DNA of 64,000 bases, from the NCBI RefSeq assembly GCF_000143415.4, contig NW_003314270.1, forward strand, positions 1,044,722 to 1,108,721, given 5' to 3'. The stretch is from Selaginella moellendorffii. Its lineage: Eukaryota > Streptophyta > Lycopodiopsida > Selaginellales > Selaginellaceae. A program made the translations under genes and the position numbers. The notes below the pieces were generated by a model. It was not told the DNA's origin. It ran no database searches and saw only the letters and a program-made list of their open reading frames with translations. Positions 1 through 12,108 of the stretch are shown here, piece by piece (within the stretch, counting starts at the first letter, position 1; each line of letters begins with the position of its first letter).

Positions 1-1640
1 AAGGTAGAGAGAAAAGTTGTGAATTCATTAGGCAAAGAGTGTCACAAACATTTGTCAATGCATCAAATCTGATTTCCATCACAAGTTCAAGCAACTTCGT
101 CGGAAATGGATGGATGCACCAACTAAAGAGGAGCATGAGGCAAAGGCAAATGAGATGTGCATATAGTGGCGTGAAGGAGACAAAGTGCTAATTGAACACC
201 TTCCACAAATGGAGTGTTGGTTTGCATGGTGGGAAGTTCGAATGTTTAAATGGGGCTAATATATTTTCTATGTAAGTTTTCTCTCATTTACTTTTCTTGT
301 CACATTCAAATGTTGCATTTTTCCTAGGATCAACCATTTGATGATATTGCACTTACACTAACAATTAATCACTTTGAGAGCAAACATTGGAGTTGAAGAG
401 CTTCTGAAGTAGGGAAAGGAAAAGTATCCCTTTATGAAGCTACACTCTCTGACCTCACCAGATCTCTTGAGCAATCATCAAAAACTTTGGCTGCATAGGA
501 AGTAAGGTTTCCTAGTACAGGTCCAAACTTAGACAAGCTTTGAGAGTGGGTTGGTAGAAGGACAACATCAACAGCAGGATCAATATTTAAGATGGTGGAA
601 GAAATTGTTACTGGAACTCCTATGGAATCAAGTTATGAACCACTTAGGGATATGAGGACAGCCTGTTTGAAGCGTCGACAGACATTTGATGGGCCCAACA
701 TCACTCCTTTTAGCTCTCACCATCCAAAGTTTAACTACCATTCTATTTCACGACACCAGAGAAGAACTAAAGAACATGGAGTGGAGGAGGTGCTAATTGT
801 TACACAAGTAAATCCAGTGCTAAAGGTTGAGAAGATTATTGCTCATGAGCTAGTTTCTCGTATCAATTGGACAATTCGAAGAGTCAGTGCCAAGAGTAAT
901 GTGTATTGCTCTGGAATGATTGGGAGTCGATGTCAGTGTCTTGCATTTGTGCGCTCAGGTTCAAGTTCTTTAGCAGTACCATGTTTTTGGGGCTATCAAG
1001 ATCTAGGGGTAAAGGGCTGCTAGTCAAGTTGGATTTACTGTTTTGGGATTGATGTTACTTATACAAACCGGATCCACAACTCAATTATCTCGAAGCCAGA
1101 TTCTGTGCCAGAGGAGTGGCCAGTTGAGCGAAGCTACAATCTTTTGAAAAAAGAGATTGAAAGTCTGGAGAGAGTTAATTTCAAGCTAAAGACTTCCTCA
1201 AATATTGCTATTGATACTGCTATGCCACCAATGTCAACATTAGACCAGCATACATAACCAGCTAGAAATGGGAAGGCTATACAATATAGGTCTTCTATTT
1301 CAAAAGGTGCACAAGAGAAGATCAAGTTTGCAAAGGTGTTGAAATGCAAATCACAAGGATAAACTACATTAGTGCTGTGGCTAAGGAGTTTGTTATTGTG
1401 ATTGAGTTGTCAAAGGGTACGAGCTACACTATTAAAATATGAGAAAATCCATTCTATACTTGTCTAGATTTTAAACAGAGGGAGAATAAAGGACAGGTAT
1501 ATTTAGCCTATAAGTACATCTATTACATTTTTATGCAGGAACTAAACCAAGATCTTAAGATCGACTATCACATCCATCAAGCAAGCCTTACAATTGCAAA
1601 GCTTGAGAAGTGTTTTTAGATTGCTTTTAGTATTCAGATC
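1..1640. other. Unassigned degenerate sequence
   Basis: No intact gene is supported. The longest open stretch is a 143-codon frame on the + strand at 592-1023 that resembles no family I recognise. Base composition matches the decayed retroelement DNA to its right, and short open stretches are broken by stops throughout. It is probably an old transposon or the 5' part of the gypsy remnant that follows, but no gag motif or LTR end is visible. Confidence 0.35.
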
Positions 1641-1779
1641 TATATTTATATTTGTACTTTATTGATCGAATCTACTTGGAAATATAGATTAAATCAAAAT
1701 TTGAAAAATGAAAAGATGTTGGTTTGGGACGAACCAATATTTTCTTTGTGTTTGAGAAGTCATGAGCTCAGCTTGTGAG

Positions 1780-4500
1780 CTCATGAGCTCAAAACCAACC
1801 CAGGCTCATGGGGATGACCATTTCGGTTGAAGGAAGAGGCTTTTGATCATTGCCTGTCAACTTAACTTGTGTGTGGAACAAGATGGAACTCAAGAACATT
1901 CGTGCATCAATTTTAATGCTAGAGGGCGTGTTTTGTGGTGGTTTAGTGTAGATTTTACTAGATAGTGGGAGTGATGACATCTTTGTTTTGGCAAAGTTTG
2001 TTGAGGAGCATAGTCTGGTGACACAAGGAGTTCTTTCATACACAGTGGAAAGTGCAACTACCTCTACTCAACATTTCAATGTTTATATAGAGGGGTTGGA
2101 AGTGTTGGTTGCCAAAACCACACTTGTGAAAACTTTTTTATCTCATGGATATCTATCATGTGGATTTCATTTTTGGAATGCCATGGTTAGTGAAGGTGGA
2201 TCTGGAAATAAAATGGAATATTAAATTTGTCTCATTTGAGTATAGTAGTGTTAAAGATGTGTGGTTCAAATAGAGAGTTCAACCTCTAGTTGTTATGCTC
2301 TTCACTACATCTTTGAAGCAAGCTTGTTTTAATGGAAAAACAATTTTAAGTTACTTACTATTTATTCATGATTTAGTGGACCAAGGCATATGTAGGGGAA
2401 AAACCATAGTGTGGGATATACTTGATGAGTTTCTTGATGTTTTTTGATCTGAACTTCCTTTTAGGATTGCTTCCATTATGTGGTGTGGAGCATAGGATTA
2501 CATTAGAGTTAGGAACGTGGCCAATTTATTGGTGTCCATTTTGGTTAACTTATGTAGAGGAGTAGAAGTTCAATAACAAGTCAAAGAGTTACATGAGTTT
2601 GGATTTATTCAGCTAGGTAAGTTTATATTTGGTGCTCCAGTTTTGTTTGTGAAGAAGAAGGATGGTTCAATGCAAATATGTATTGAATATTGTGCCTTGA
2701 ATAAAACAACAATGAAGGATAAAATGCCTATGCCATATATGAATGATATTTTAAACAAGTTTGATAAAGCACAAGTGTTTACCAAGATTAATTTGAGGAG
2801 TGGATATCATCAAATTACAATGGATGATGCATCTATCTCCAAGACAATATTCAACATGAGCTTTAGGCATTTTGAGTTTACAGTTATGCCATTTGGTTTG
2901 ACAAAGGCACTAGCTATATTTACTCGGTTGATGATGGAAGTATTTAGGCATTATCTTCATGAGTTTATGGAGATTTTCTTGGATGATATTCTTGTTTTTA
3001 GCAAAAACATAGAGGAGAATAAGATGTTTACTCATACTTTCCTTGGATTTTTTTTGACACCCTTAGATATTACAATATAGCCTAGATATTCCACCTCCAA
3101 CTTTACAAACTTATATTTTCTCTTCTTTGCATAAAGTTTGTTGTTATGTAGTAACAAATTGTGGTGGAAAATTGGCCTACACTGACTATAGTGGCTGAGT
3201 TACACAGCTTCCTTGATATGGTTAGTTACTATCGACATTTCCAACACAAATTTGTGGAGGTGGCTATTCCTTTGACATAGTTGTGCAAAAACTTGCTATT
3301 TGAGTGGAAGAAGCCACATAAGAAGAGTTTTGTGGCATTAAAACAATTATTGAGTGAAGCTCCAATGCTTCATATTGTTGATCTATCAAAACCTTATGAG
3401 GTGACATGTGATGCAAGTGGTTATACATTGGGAGGAGTTCTCATATAAGAGGGATAACCTATTGCATATGAGAGTTGAATTTTGAATTTCATAAAGCAAT
3501 GTTATTCTATATATGAGCAAGAGTTACTCACTATTGTTCATGCCTTGCAAACATAGTGGCATTATCTTTATAGTGTAATGTTTGTGGTGTTGACAGATCA
3601 CAACCTCTTATATATCTTTTCACACAAAAGGAGTTGAACACTAGGCAAATTTGTTGGATGGTCAAACTCATGGAGTTTGGGGATTTTCTTATTGGGCATC
3701 ATCTAGAAAAATTAAATGTAGTGGCAGATGCTTTATCTCGTGTTTGTCATATGACGGCGTTACAAACACAATTTTGTTATCATTTGAATAAGGTGGTTAG
3801 TAAGTTTGGGTAATTAGTTGAGCTTGCTCAGGCTTAAGATGTTGAGGTGGTCTTTTTGTGAGCCCAAATACAAGCATCTTTCTCATTAGTGCATAGGATT
3901 TTTTACTACAATGGCCATGTATATTTGCCATAGGTAAATGCATTAATTACTCAAGTTTTATTCTACTATCATGATTGTCTAGAGGCCGGTCATTTTGGGG
4001 GGAAGAAGACATATTTAGGATTGCATTTGAGTAAGGATGTTCAAGATAGGTTTGATTTTAATGTGATTGATCTGGCCATAGAACTTGATGAGATTTTAGT
4101 GGTGTGCAAATGGAATTTGCAAGTAAATCAAGATGGAGTAGAGAAGTTTGCTAATAATTTTGGGAATATAAGGTGGGTGATTTTATTTTTGTGCAAGTGA
4201 TCTTTTTATTAAGTGAGCAGTAGAATGACTTAGCACCTTTACAGAATGGGAAGAGTGATAAACTTTTTCATTGATATACTAGTCTATATGAAGTATTGAA
4301 GTGCATTGGTAAAGTGGCTTATTGGGTGCAACTGCCAGCTAGGGTAAAAATTCATTTAGTATTTTATGTCAGCCAATTAAAAAGTGTATTATCTTGGAAT
4401 GATAGGCCCAATGCCTCCTTGATGTATATAGCTATAGAAGATGGACCTAGAGCTTGAGCAAGGTGATCACTAGTATAATTCATCCTTGGGATAAAGACTT
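1780..4500 (+). mobile_element. Degenerate Ty3/gypsy pol remnant (PR-RT-RNase H-INT)
   Basis: This is a decayed gypsy pol read across many stops and frameshifts on the + strand. In order it shows a retropepsin-like L-D-S-G-S near 1951-1965; an RT block open from 2643 to 3080 with KINLRSGYHQI, VMPFGLT and FLDDILVFSKN, matching the YxDD palm; an RNase H start near 3405-3440 (CDASGYTLGGVL) with VVADALSR near 3717-3740; and an integrase C-terminal strand near 4310-4390 (PARVKIHLVFYVSQLK). No LTRs could be paired. The YxDD site reads LDDI, so even the longest piece is unlikely to be active. It belongs to a different lineage from the elements at 6-24 kb, judging by low sequence similarity and the opposite strand. 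Confidence 0.8.
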
Positions 4501-5690
4501 TGTTAGGGGGGAAGAATTGTTATATGTCAGCTTTGACTACATGATTAACATCAGTCAAAGGGAAGCTCAAGGGTATATTAAGGCATGTTAAGATAAGGAA
4601 TTTCATCTACTGTAAGGCTCATAATGGAACAATAGTGCAATTAAGCTTTTGAGGTAGCTTAGGGGTGGTTAGGTGGTGAGGAAGCTCAAGAGGATGTGTA
4701 GCATAGTTTAGGGAGATTAAATCTTTGTTTTTTTACTCTAGATCATAACAACAAACCATTCTCTAATTGAGCATGATATTCATCCTACATTGTTGCTCAC
4801 CAATAAAAATGTTGTGGTCTTTAGCTCTAATAAGCCACTACTCTTTAGATTTGCATGAACAATATACAACTTATTAGAATTTTGAAGTGAAATACCTCAT
4901 TCTAAGAGTTTAGAGCCATTATCATCCGTAGCTGGAGGAAAAACTTCTTGAGGTAGTAGTGGATCCTTAAGTGGTGGTTTATCCTCAAGAGAGATTAAGA
5001 AATTAAGAGATGGAGTAAGAAATATTTAGCACACGAGTTAAGATTGAGAGTGTGAGAAATTGAGTGTATGAGTTGAGATCAAGAGTGCAAGAAATTCAAT
5101 GTACAAAAGTGCAAAATCAGAAAAGAGATCTAATACATGAGTGGGAAGTTAAGCAACAATGACACCAAAAGTGAGTTTTTTCTATTTGATTACTTCTATG
5201 CTTTCTTTTCTTATTCCAACCACCTTGCATTTCATTAGCAACCATAGAGATTTTTTTCATGACCACCTTGGGAATTTTTGTCAACAACCTCAAGCACTTT
5301 GGTGGCTTAGGGATTGAGGTTATTCAAATAATTTTGGCCCTCCAGGCAGCAAAAATTCCCAAAGTTGAGCCACCTCAGGCACTTTGGTGGCCTAGGGGCC
5401 CAAGGTTATTCAAATAACCTTGGCCCCTAGGGCTGCTAAAGTGCTTGAGGTTGAGCTCGGGTTAGCCATCTTGGGCACTTTTGTTGCTAGAGGGGCCAAG
5501 GTTATTCAATAACCTTAGCCCCCTATGTGGCTAAAGTGCCTAAGGTCGAGTTTAAGCTAGCTTAATATTTTTATTTTGTTTTTGATTGTTTCAATTTTGT
5601 ATTATCTTTGTTTAGATTAACTAAAAAAATTTCCTTTTTTGAAAAAAAGGAAAATAGTACCACCTAAAAAGATTATCGGAGCCAAAAAAA
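4501..5690. other. AT-rich spacer, no gene seen
   Basis: No coding signal. Short near-repeats of a phrase like 'ctttggtggc..ggggccaaggttattcaaataacc' recur at about 5290-5535, perhaps a decayed tandem array or LTR tail. I see no tRNA or other RNA gene. Confidence 0.5.
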
Positions 5691-5774
5691 CACTAAAAGT
5701 TGAATTTAACATTAATGAGGATATTAATCAACATGCCTATCATCATATCGATAAATATGCAGCTTAATAGAGAT

Positions 5775-5935
5775 CCACCACCTCCTCCACCATCACTATT
5801 ACCATTGCCACCTCCACCACCGCCATTGCCACTGCCACCATTGCTATTGCCACTATTGCCTTTGTCGCCGCCACCACCACTATTTGCCACCATCACCACC
5901 CCTACCACCATCCCTATTGCCACCTCTATCTTTAC
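5775..5935. repeat. CCA/CCG-rich low-complexity tract
   Basis: An irregular run of CCA, CCG, CCT and ATT triplets. It opens a Pro/Leu-rich frame on + and a Gly/Asn/Ser-rich frame on -. Both frames are products of the triplet repeat, not a gene. Confidence 0.85.
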
Positions 5936-6486
5936 TCCTCACTAGCTCACCACTAGCATAAATCCTTGAAGTTGGGCAATTTAGAAGTGTTCATAATAAA
6001 AAACCTAAAAAATAGTTTGAAGCTGAAAGAGTTGCAAACCTTCTTAACAATATGGTGGATAAGTGCTTCTAAAAGATTGTTATACAGATAAAGGAAAAAG
6101 TAGTTCACCAAATATTTTAAGCACTCAAGTGGCTAGGTGTAGCGCACCTGAATTTGGAGCTGAACTCCAAGCCCATTGCACTACGAAACCAGGGTCTGGT
6201 ACAATCCCACAAGCACCAACTCCCCATATCTAGCACCTGCACACAAAATGGTGTCAGACAGAGTCTGGCACAATTTTGGCATACCGGTGGCCTAACGTGA
6301 GGAGGAGGGTACCCCACCAACTAGAGCAGCATGGAGCTTGGGCTTAGACCCAAGCCGGACGCAGAACAAGGAGTGATACAGCTTGACGAGAGCCAAACTA
6401 ATGTCTCAGGTGGTCAGACATCAATCCAACCATTATCCTTATTATACATTTGGAACCCCCCACACCCCCCCTTTGAGGGACACATG

Positions 6487-8272
6487 TGTAAGCGACTAAA
6501 TTTTCCATTCTACTTTAGTCACTTAACCACACCTCCGACCACTTGGAGGAGTCTCATTCACAACCTCCATAAGTCCAATTCAGGACTTGAGACTTGCTAG
6601 CCCCAAGAATGGCATCCATGCCGCTCAACCCTTGCACTTGGTCCAAGTGCTCCATGTGTCTGATCCCATGACCAACACTCAAAGGTACCACTGACATAGC
6701 TGCCTGTTACGCTAAGGCCATGCCCAATCACCTTTGCCACACTGGAAGTCCAATACCACTTGCAACACAGTCTTGTCTCTCCAAGACTGGGCCAACCATC
6801 CGTGAGTGGTCATCCCAGATCCACTCCTTAGCATCCTTAGGATGCCCACCGACAAGGGGAACAACCTTCCCCAATATCCCTCTGTCAGTCCCCACTAAGT
6901 CCCTTTTTGCCTTTGGCCGTGTTTGCCAACATTGCCACTGGATCGAGGCCCACAGGCCTGACCACTAAGTCCCATGGTCCTCTGGGACTTCCTCACCATG
7001 TGCCCGTATCCTTGGCCACCACACCAAAGGACTGCTCCTTTTCCTTTTCACAGTCTGGGACTTGGGGACAACACTTTGGAACACCGTGGCCTTATGCGAG
7101 CCACCTAGGTACTCTCCCCGCCTTCTGCCTTTGGGTGCTCTAGCCATGGGCTTAGAGCGAGGTTCCATTGAGCCACGCCTGGTATCCAAGTAGGTAGTGC
7201 CACCCAAACTTAGACTAGGAGCATCGGCTAGTCGATCTCCCGGGGGAACTAGAGCCGGCTCTTGAACACTTCACTAAGCTACCCCGCTTGTCGGTCCGTA
7301 TTCACTCTAGTCTTGGATTTCCCCGTGGTCAATTCATCACCCAACACTGGGTCTGGCCTTCCTGGGCCAAACTGGCCTTTCCTAGCCAAACTGGCTCCAC
7401 TACAGTCCTCCCCCATACTATACTTTTGGAGCTCATCAAACCCCCCAGGGTCTGGGAGACGAACGCTTTGGGCTTTCACCCTCTCAGACTCGAACTCGGA
7501 GTCGGACTCGGACTCGGACTCTGACTCGGACTTGGACTCGGACTCGGGCTCGGGCTCGGTCTCAGCCTTGGCCTCGGTCTCGGTCTCGGTCTCGGTCCCG
7601 GTCTCAGTCTCGGTCTCGATCCCTGTCTCGGTCCCGGTCTCGGTCTCGACCTCGGACTCCATCTCGGGTCCTTCTCGGACTCCATCTCGGATTCCATCTT
7701 GGACTCCATCTCAGACTCCGTCTCGGTCCATCTCGGACTCTGTCTCAGTCCATCCCGGACTCCATCTCGGACTCCGTCTCGGTCCATCTCGGACTCCATC
7801 TCGGACTGCACCTTGGACTCCATCTCGGACTCCATCTCGAACTCCATCTCGGTCCATCTCGGACTCCATCTCGAACTCCACCTCGGACTCCACCTCGAAC
7901 TCCATCTTGGACTCCATCTCGGACTCCACCTCGGACTCCATCTTGGACTCCACCTCGGACTCCACCTCGGACTCCACCTCGAACTCCATCTTGAACTCCG
8001 TCTTGGTCCATCTCGGACTCCATCTCAGACTCCATCTCGGACATTTCCGCGTGTTATGTGTTAGTCCTTTTGGGTCCCATTTTGGAGCCTCGCTTATTGC
8101 TCGCTTCGTGCTTGTTCCTTGAGCACTTTGTTGGGAGTTCCACTCCCGCTCTCAACCTTTCAAGTTGGAGCTTTTAGTCCAAACGTGTTACGCTCGTTTG
8201 GCTTTCGCTTCAGCCACTACCACGTGGCACCCTTTCGGCTCCACTTTGGGGCTTAGGGATTTGTGTCTCACA
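6487..8272. mobile_element. Solo LTR inserted in the 3' LTR
   Basis: The segment begins TGTAAGC and ends TCTCACA and is absent from the partner LTR and from the related LTRs at 24.2 and 28.2 kb, which run straight through the site (acatgctttggg). It is flanked by acatg (6482-6486) and acacg (8273-8277), a 5-bp duplication with one transition. TG..CA ends, a 5-bp duplication and no coding content fit a solo LTR left after LTR-LTR recombination. Its 1786-bp length is mostly due to the tandem array inside it. Confidence 0.75.
7480..8046. repeat. CTCGGACTC / CTCGGACTCCAT tandem array
   Basis: Left part (about 7490-7670): hexamers of ctcgga and ctcggt type. Right part (about 7670-8046): 12- to 15-bp units around ctcggactccat, with variants ctcgaactcca and cttggactcca. 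Because unit lengths are mostly multiples of three, several frames on both strands stay open and give Ser/Asp-, Glu/Ser- or Arg/Pro-rich readings. These are not credible genes. Confidence 0.92.
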
Positions 8273-8843
8273 ACACGCTTTGGGCTTTCACCCCAAGCCT
8301 CCCTTAGTACTAGGAGTTAGTCTCTGGGACAAGTCCGAAACTTACCAAATATGGAATGGCTTTAGATTACGAATTTAGACATGGGACGAACACCATTGTG
8401 TTTAGGCTAACCTCTACATTCCGTAGACATGCCAAATGAGCGAATCTAGACACTTTCCATAAATAGCATTTGAGACCGAAATGAGACTAACACAAAGGGT
8501 GTAATAGCGAGGGTGTTTGGCAGACACGGTAAATTATCATCCGACGATATTAAGGGACTAGTCTCAATACACGAGAGTTCTAGTGAAGCCAATGCAAAAT
8601 AGAGCAAAAGAGAATTAAAAAGCCAGGCCAAGCATGCTTGGCCAAATAGACACTTAGGAATTCCATCCTTATGCTCATCTAGCCAAATACAGATGCTAAG
8701 TCCAATTTACTAACACTTGGACAAGAGGGGCCAATAAAGGGAACTAGTAGTACCGACCTCTTGCTGTCATGGCAGTAAGGAGAGAGTGTCCATAAGGATT
8801 GGCCAACAAGTGTCTTTCAATACCTGAAGTCACATTCGCGACA

Positions 8844-8863
8844 CTCTCCCCCCCTTGGGGAAG
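8844..8863 (-). other. Polypurine tract of outer element
   Basis: On the - strand this is a run of purines with seven G in a row, directly before the TGTCGC start of the 3' LTR. It is the expected primer site for plus-strand DNA synthesis. A near-identical tract precedes the related LTR at 25050. Confidence 0.8.
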
Positions 8864-9454
8864 ATCGACGTCCTTGTCGATGCATACCTGAGTCTAGCAA
8901 ACTATCAAGGAAACAACTCCGAAAGTTAACAAAAAACACACTATGTAGGAAACGCACCGACTTAAATGAGTTATGGAACGACCTCTCCTCTACATCCAAA
9001 GACATTAAGACTCGGACACCCTTCGGCCGTCACCGACAAGGAAATGACTAATGAAGCGAGCCACCCTTGCTGCTCCAAGTACCACTCAGCTTACAAAGGA
9101 ATGATACATCCCTGCCTGCAGGGACATAGGGAGAAGGCCAGAGGCCCAACTGCCCTTGAGCAAAAAATCAACCCCGTTGGGAAGATTTAGACAACTATTA
9201 TAAACTGACAGATTAAGTTGTTTACACGACCACGCCCCTTTTCCAAAAAGTGAGGCATCGAGAAAGAGGCGGGGATTTGTGATCAGTTTATAATAGTTAT
9301 CCCCATGGTTATGGATTGGACCTATGCACCAAAGTGCCAAAGTCAGCTTATCAAAATTGACCCAAGTACTAACGAGCCAGAGAAACGACATGTTAGATTG
9401 ATAAAAATATATTACTTTATTAATTTGCAAGATTTATTACAAAGTTTACAAAAG
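8864..9454 (-). other. 3' untranslated internal region of outer element
   Basis: Non-coding sequence between the chromodomain stop and the polypurine tract. It is clearly related to 25050-25560, the matching part of the adjacent non-autonomous copy. No gene is supported. Confidence 0.65.
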
Positions 9455-10579
9455 CTATTGTTTATTACGATTCTCATACTCTGGGACAAGCTCACGAGCA
9501 TGTATAAGATTCCTAAGAGGCTCCCAAGTTGATTCAGAAGTTGGGTAACATTTCCACTTAACTAGATACTCCCGACGTTTGGCACGTTTAAACCAGCATG
9601 AATAAAAAATAGCCTCGACTTCATATTTAGGTTCACCATCCACAATGTCTGGTGGTGGACAAATCTCCCGTTGACATGCAACATCCATAGTGTAAGAAGC
9701 AAATAAATTGGCATGAAATACATTATGAACATTGGATATCTCTACAGGCAGATAAAATACATCACCACGACGTTTTAACACCCGATAGGGTCCAACATAT
9801 CTCGGTAATAGCTTCCGAGATAAACATCCCTTAATGTTCAAGTTCCAGGAAGAGAGCCACACTTGATCTCTCACTTGATAGGATACATCCCAACGATGTT
9901 GATCCTTATCATGTCGATACCTATCTTGAGCTTTGCCCATCGCCTCAGTAACTCGAGACTAACCGTGGAATAGCTGCTCTACATAAGTCTCAACGGCCGA
10001 GACCAACACTTCGGTCATTGGTTTCGGTACAACAATCTGTTGAGGGACCCCACGAGCATTTCCTTGTAGTGTCTCTCATAGAGAACAGCCAATAGCGCTG
10101 TGAAATGTGTTGTTATAACAAATTTCTGTTGTGTCAAAATACTCAACCTAGTCATGTTGGTCCACCGTGACATAGTACTGTTGATAATCCTCAACTTGAG
10201 CATTCACGTGTTCAGTCTGCCCATCATTCTGAGGATGATAAGCTATATTAAACTTCAACTTGGTACCAAACAACTAAAATAGTGTCCCCCAAAACTTCCT
10301 CATAAACCTCGAATCTCTATCTGAGATCATCTCTTCAGAAAGACCACGAACCCACACTACTTCATGGAAAAAAGAGCTTTATTGCTTGTTTCGCATTTAC
10401 TGTTCCCACAGTTGGAATGAAGTGTGCAGTCTTTGATAACCGATCTACAACCACCATCAAAGTATCATAACCCTTAGACTTTGGCAAAAAAGTGACGAAA
10501 TCAAGTGTCACACTTTGAAATGGCCATGCCAATGCTGGAATGCACTGCAACTTTCCAGCCTGCTTCCCAGTTCTGCGCT
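9455..10579 (-). pseudogene. Integrase core and C-terminal chromodomain, broken
   Basis: This is the second half of the outer element's pol. Integrase core motifs are visible across stops: TLDFVTFLPKS with the first Asp near 10500, SDRDSRF with the second Asp near 10310, and NDGQTEHVN with the Glu near 10210. The open piece at 9455-9940 carries the integrase C-terminal strand (PRYVGPYRVLKR, NVHNVFHANLF) followed by a chromodomain read as YEVEAIF..REYLVKWKCYPTSESTWEP. Stops and a frameshift occur around 9960-10360. The upstream half lies beyond 19556; the reading frame resumes exactly across the nested insertion once the duplicated target bases are discounted. Confidence 0.85.
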
Positions 10580-10766
10580 TGTTGGAGGAAGGAGGGGCGC
10601 TTCCCCCAACGCTCGCTCAAACACGAAAAATGCTTCACTGCTCTCCACAAAATGCCCCCCCTCGCCCTTGTGAGGCAAGGGTTTTATACAAGGAAGATGG
10701 GGAATATTCTGAGGACCAGAATATTCCCTCCCTCTCTCTCACTCTCTTGGTGGCCACGCCCTAACA
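10580..10766 (-). repeat. 3' LTR of nested element
   Basis: 187 bp, TGTTGGAGG...CCCTAACA on +, matched over its full length by 19364-19550 with a few substitutions. The expected purine tract is not obvious on the coding strand beside it (10767-10790). Confidence 0.92.
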
Positions 10767-12108
10767 TGCGACCACGGTGGATCGCGCTGGCTCCAGACGC
10801 GCGAGAACCCTCCGAAGAGTGTAGAGTGTACGTTTGCTACTGATGCCAAGTGCTGGTAACTGCGTGAAATAGTAGAAACTCTAGAAAACAGAGTGGAAAA
10901 GAAAGAAAAAAGGTAGGTGAGAAGTTTGGAGACAGGGAGAAAACCCGGTGGGAAACCCTGTAGTCAAACTGGACCCTGAAGTTGAAGAAAAGTGTAGAAA
11001 AAGTGTGAAAAGAGGAGGAAAATAGAGGAAAAAGAACGTGAGTACCCAAAGAACTTAACCTGTACCTGGATTTCGGCTCAGGAAAGTGTAATATGCAAAT
11101 GCAACCTCTTGATGACTCCCGGTATGCTCCAAGGATTGGCCGAAATCGAGAAAGAAAGAGAGGTAGAAGAGGGGATGCGTTGCCCAAGGGTGGTAAGTGT
11201 GGAAATGATGAAAGATGGAGTGATATGGTAGAGCGCCGAGATGGTGGTGGCACTCGGAAGTGGTAGCCATTGATAACCGTTGGCCCGTAGAGTAAACACT
11301 GACCACTCGGAGTAGCCGGTAACTGATAACCGGTAGCCGGGTACCTGTAACCAGTAACTGGTAACCACCTGCTCTCGCTCCTACTCCTGTGCCAGCTCCA
11401 TGGTGGAGCGCTGAGATCTCTGAGAAGGTGGCTAGTCTGATGTGTCGGACTGAAGAAGTCAGCAGCTGAAAAGGACGGCATAGTCACTGGGTTGCCGGTA
11501 AGGAGAGGTGGCATGTGTCCACTGAGTGCTGGAGCAGAAGAAAGTGGCTTCAGCTTCTGTGGCCTCGCCTAAAGATCCACCTAGGTGCCTTGAGTGAACA
11601 GGTTCACCTGGTTGGAAGAAAGTCGCTTCAGAAAAGCTAGTGCGTTGTCGGCAAATGGTCGAAAGGACATCTTGGACATGGCACGTCCAAATGAGGTGGT
11701 GTCTTTTGCTGCATGTATGTGCATCCATGGTATGGTGTAAATGTGACCTCAAATGGAGATGGGAATGATGGTGAAAGAATGAAAGATGCAAGATGGGCAT
11801 CTAGAGATAAGTGCGGGCAACGCTGTTGGAAGTGATTGGTGATGGAACTGTGAGTGTAGATTATATGGAATGAGTGTGGGAAATGTGCAGGGTATAGTAA
11901 TGATAAAGGAAGGGCCAAAGAACCTGGAACATAGACCGAGCCAAGCGAGGAACCTCCATACAAACGGCAATGCAGCCTGAGCACGAAATCCAAGGCATAG
12001 GCCACGGTCCAATGGAGAAACACCCTCTGAAAGTAAGAAAAGTAGCCACGAAAGTAAAGTGAAAGAAAGGAAGAAAAAGAAAAAGAAAAAGAAGAGAAAA
12101 GGAATGCC
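10767..12108 (-). other. 3' non-coding region of nested element
   Basis: No supported gene between the integrase stop and the 3' LTR. Around 11280-11395 there are GGTAACC/GGTAGCC-type short repeats followed by 'ctctcgctcctactcctg', which recur in the 5' leader at 18390-18515. A purine-rich stretch on + lies at 12049-12102. Open frames here are low-complexity. Confidence 0.7.

Larger units (their letters stand above)
6138..8843 (-). repeat. 3' LTR of outer chromovirus, with internal insertion
   Basis: Starts TGTAGC and ends GCGACA on the + strand, as does the partner LTR at 23307-24225. The two align on both sides of the foreign 1.79-kb segment at 6487-8272. A polypurine tract on the coding strand abuts its right edge, which fixes it as the 3' LTR of a minus-strand element. 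Confidence 0.87.

Noticed and set aside
5693-5945. Proline-rich (+) and glycine-rich (-) small proteins
   Set aside because: Both are readings of the same CCA/CCG triplet tract with no flanking gene signals.
7262-8122. A 286-codon Ser/Asp-rich frame and several Glu/Arg-rich frames on the opposite strand
   Set aside because: All come from the CTCGGACTC repeat inside a solo LTR; unit lengths divisible by three keep every frame open.
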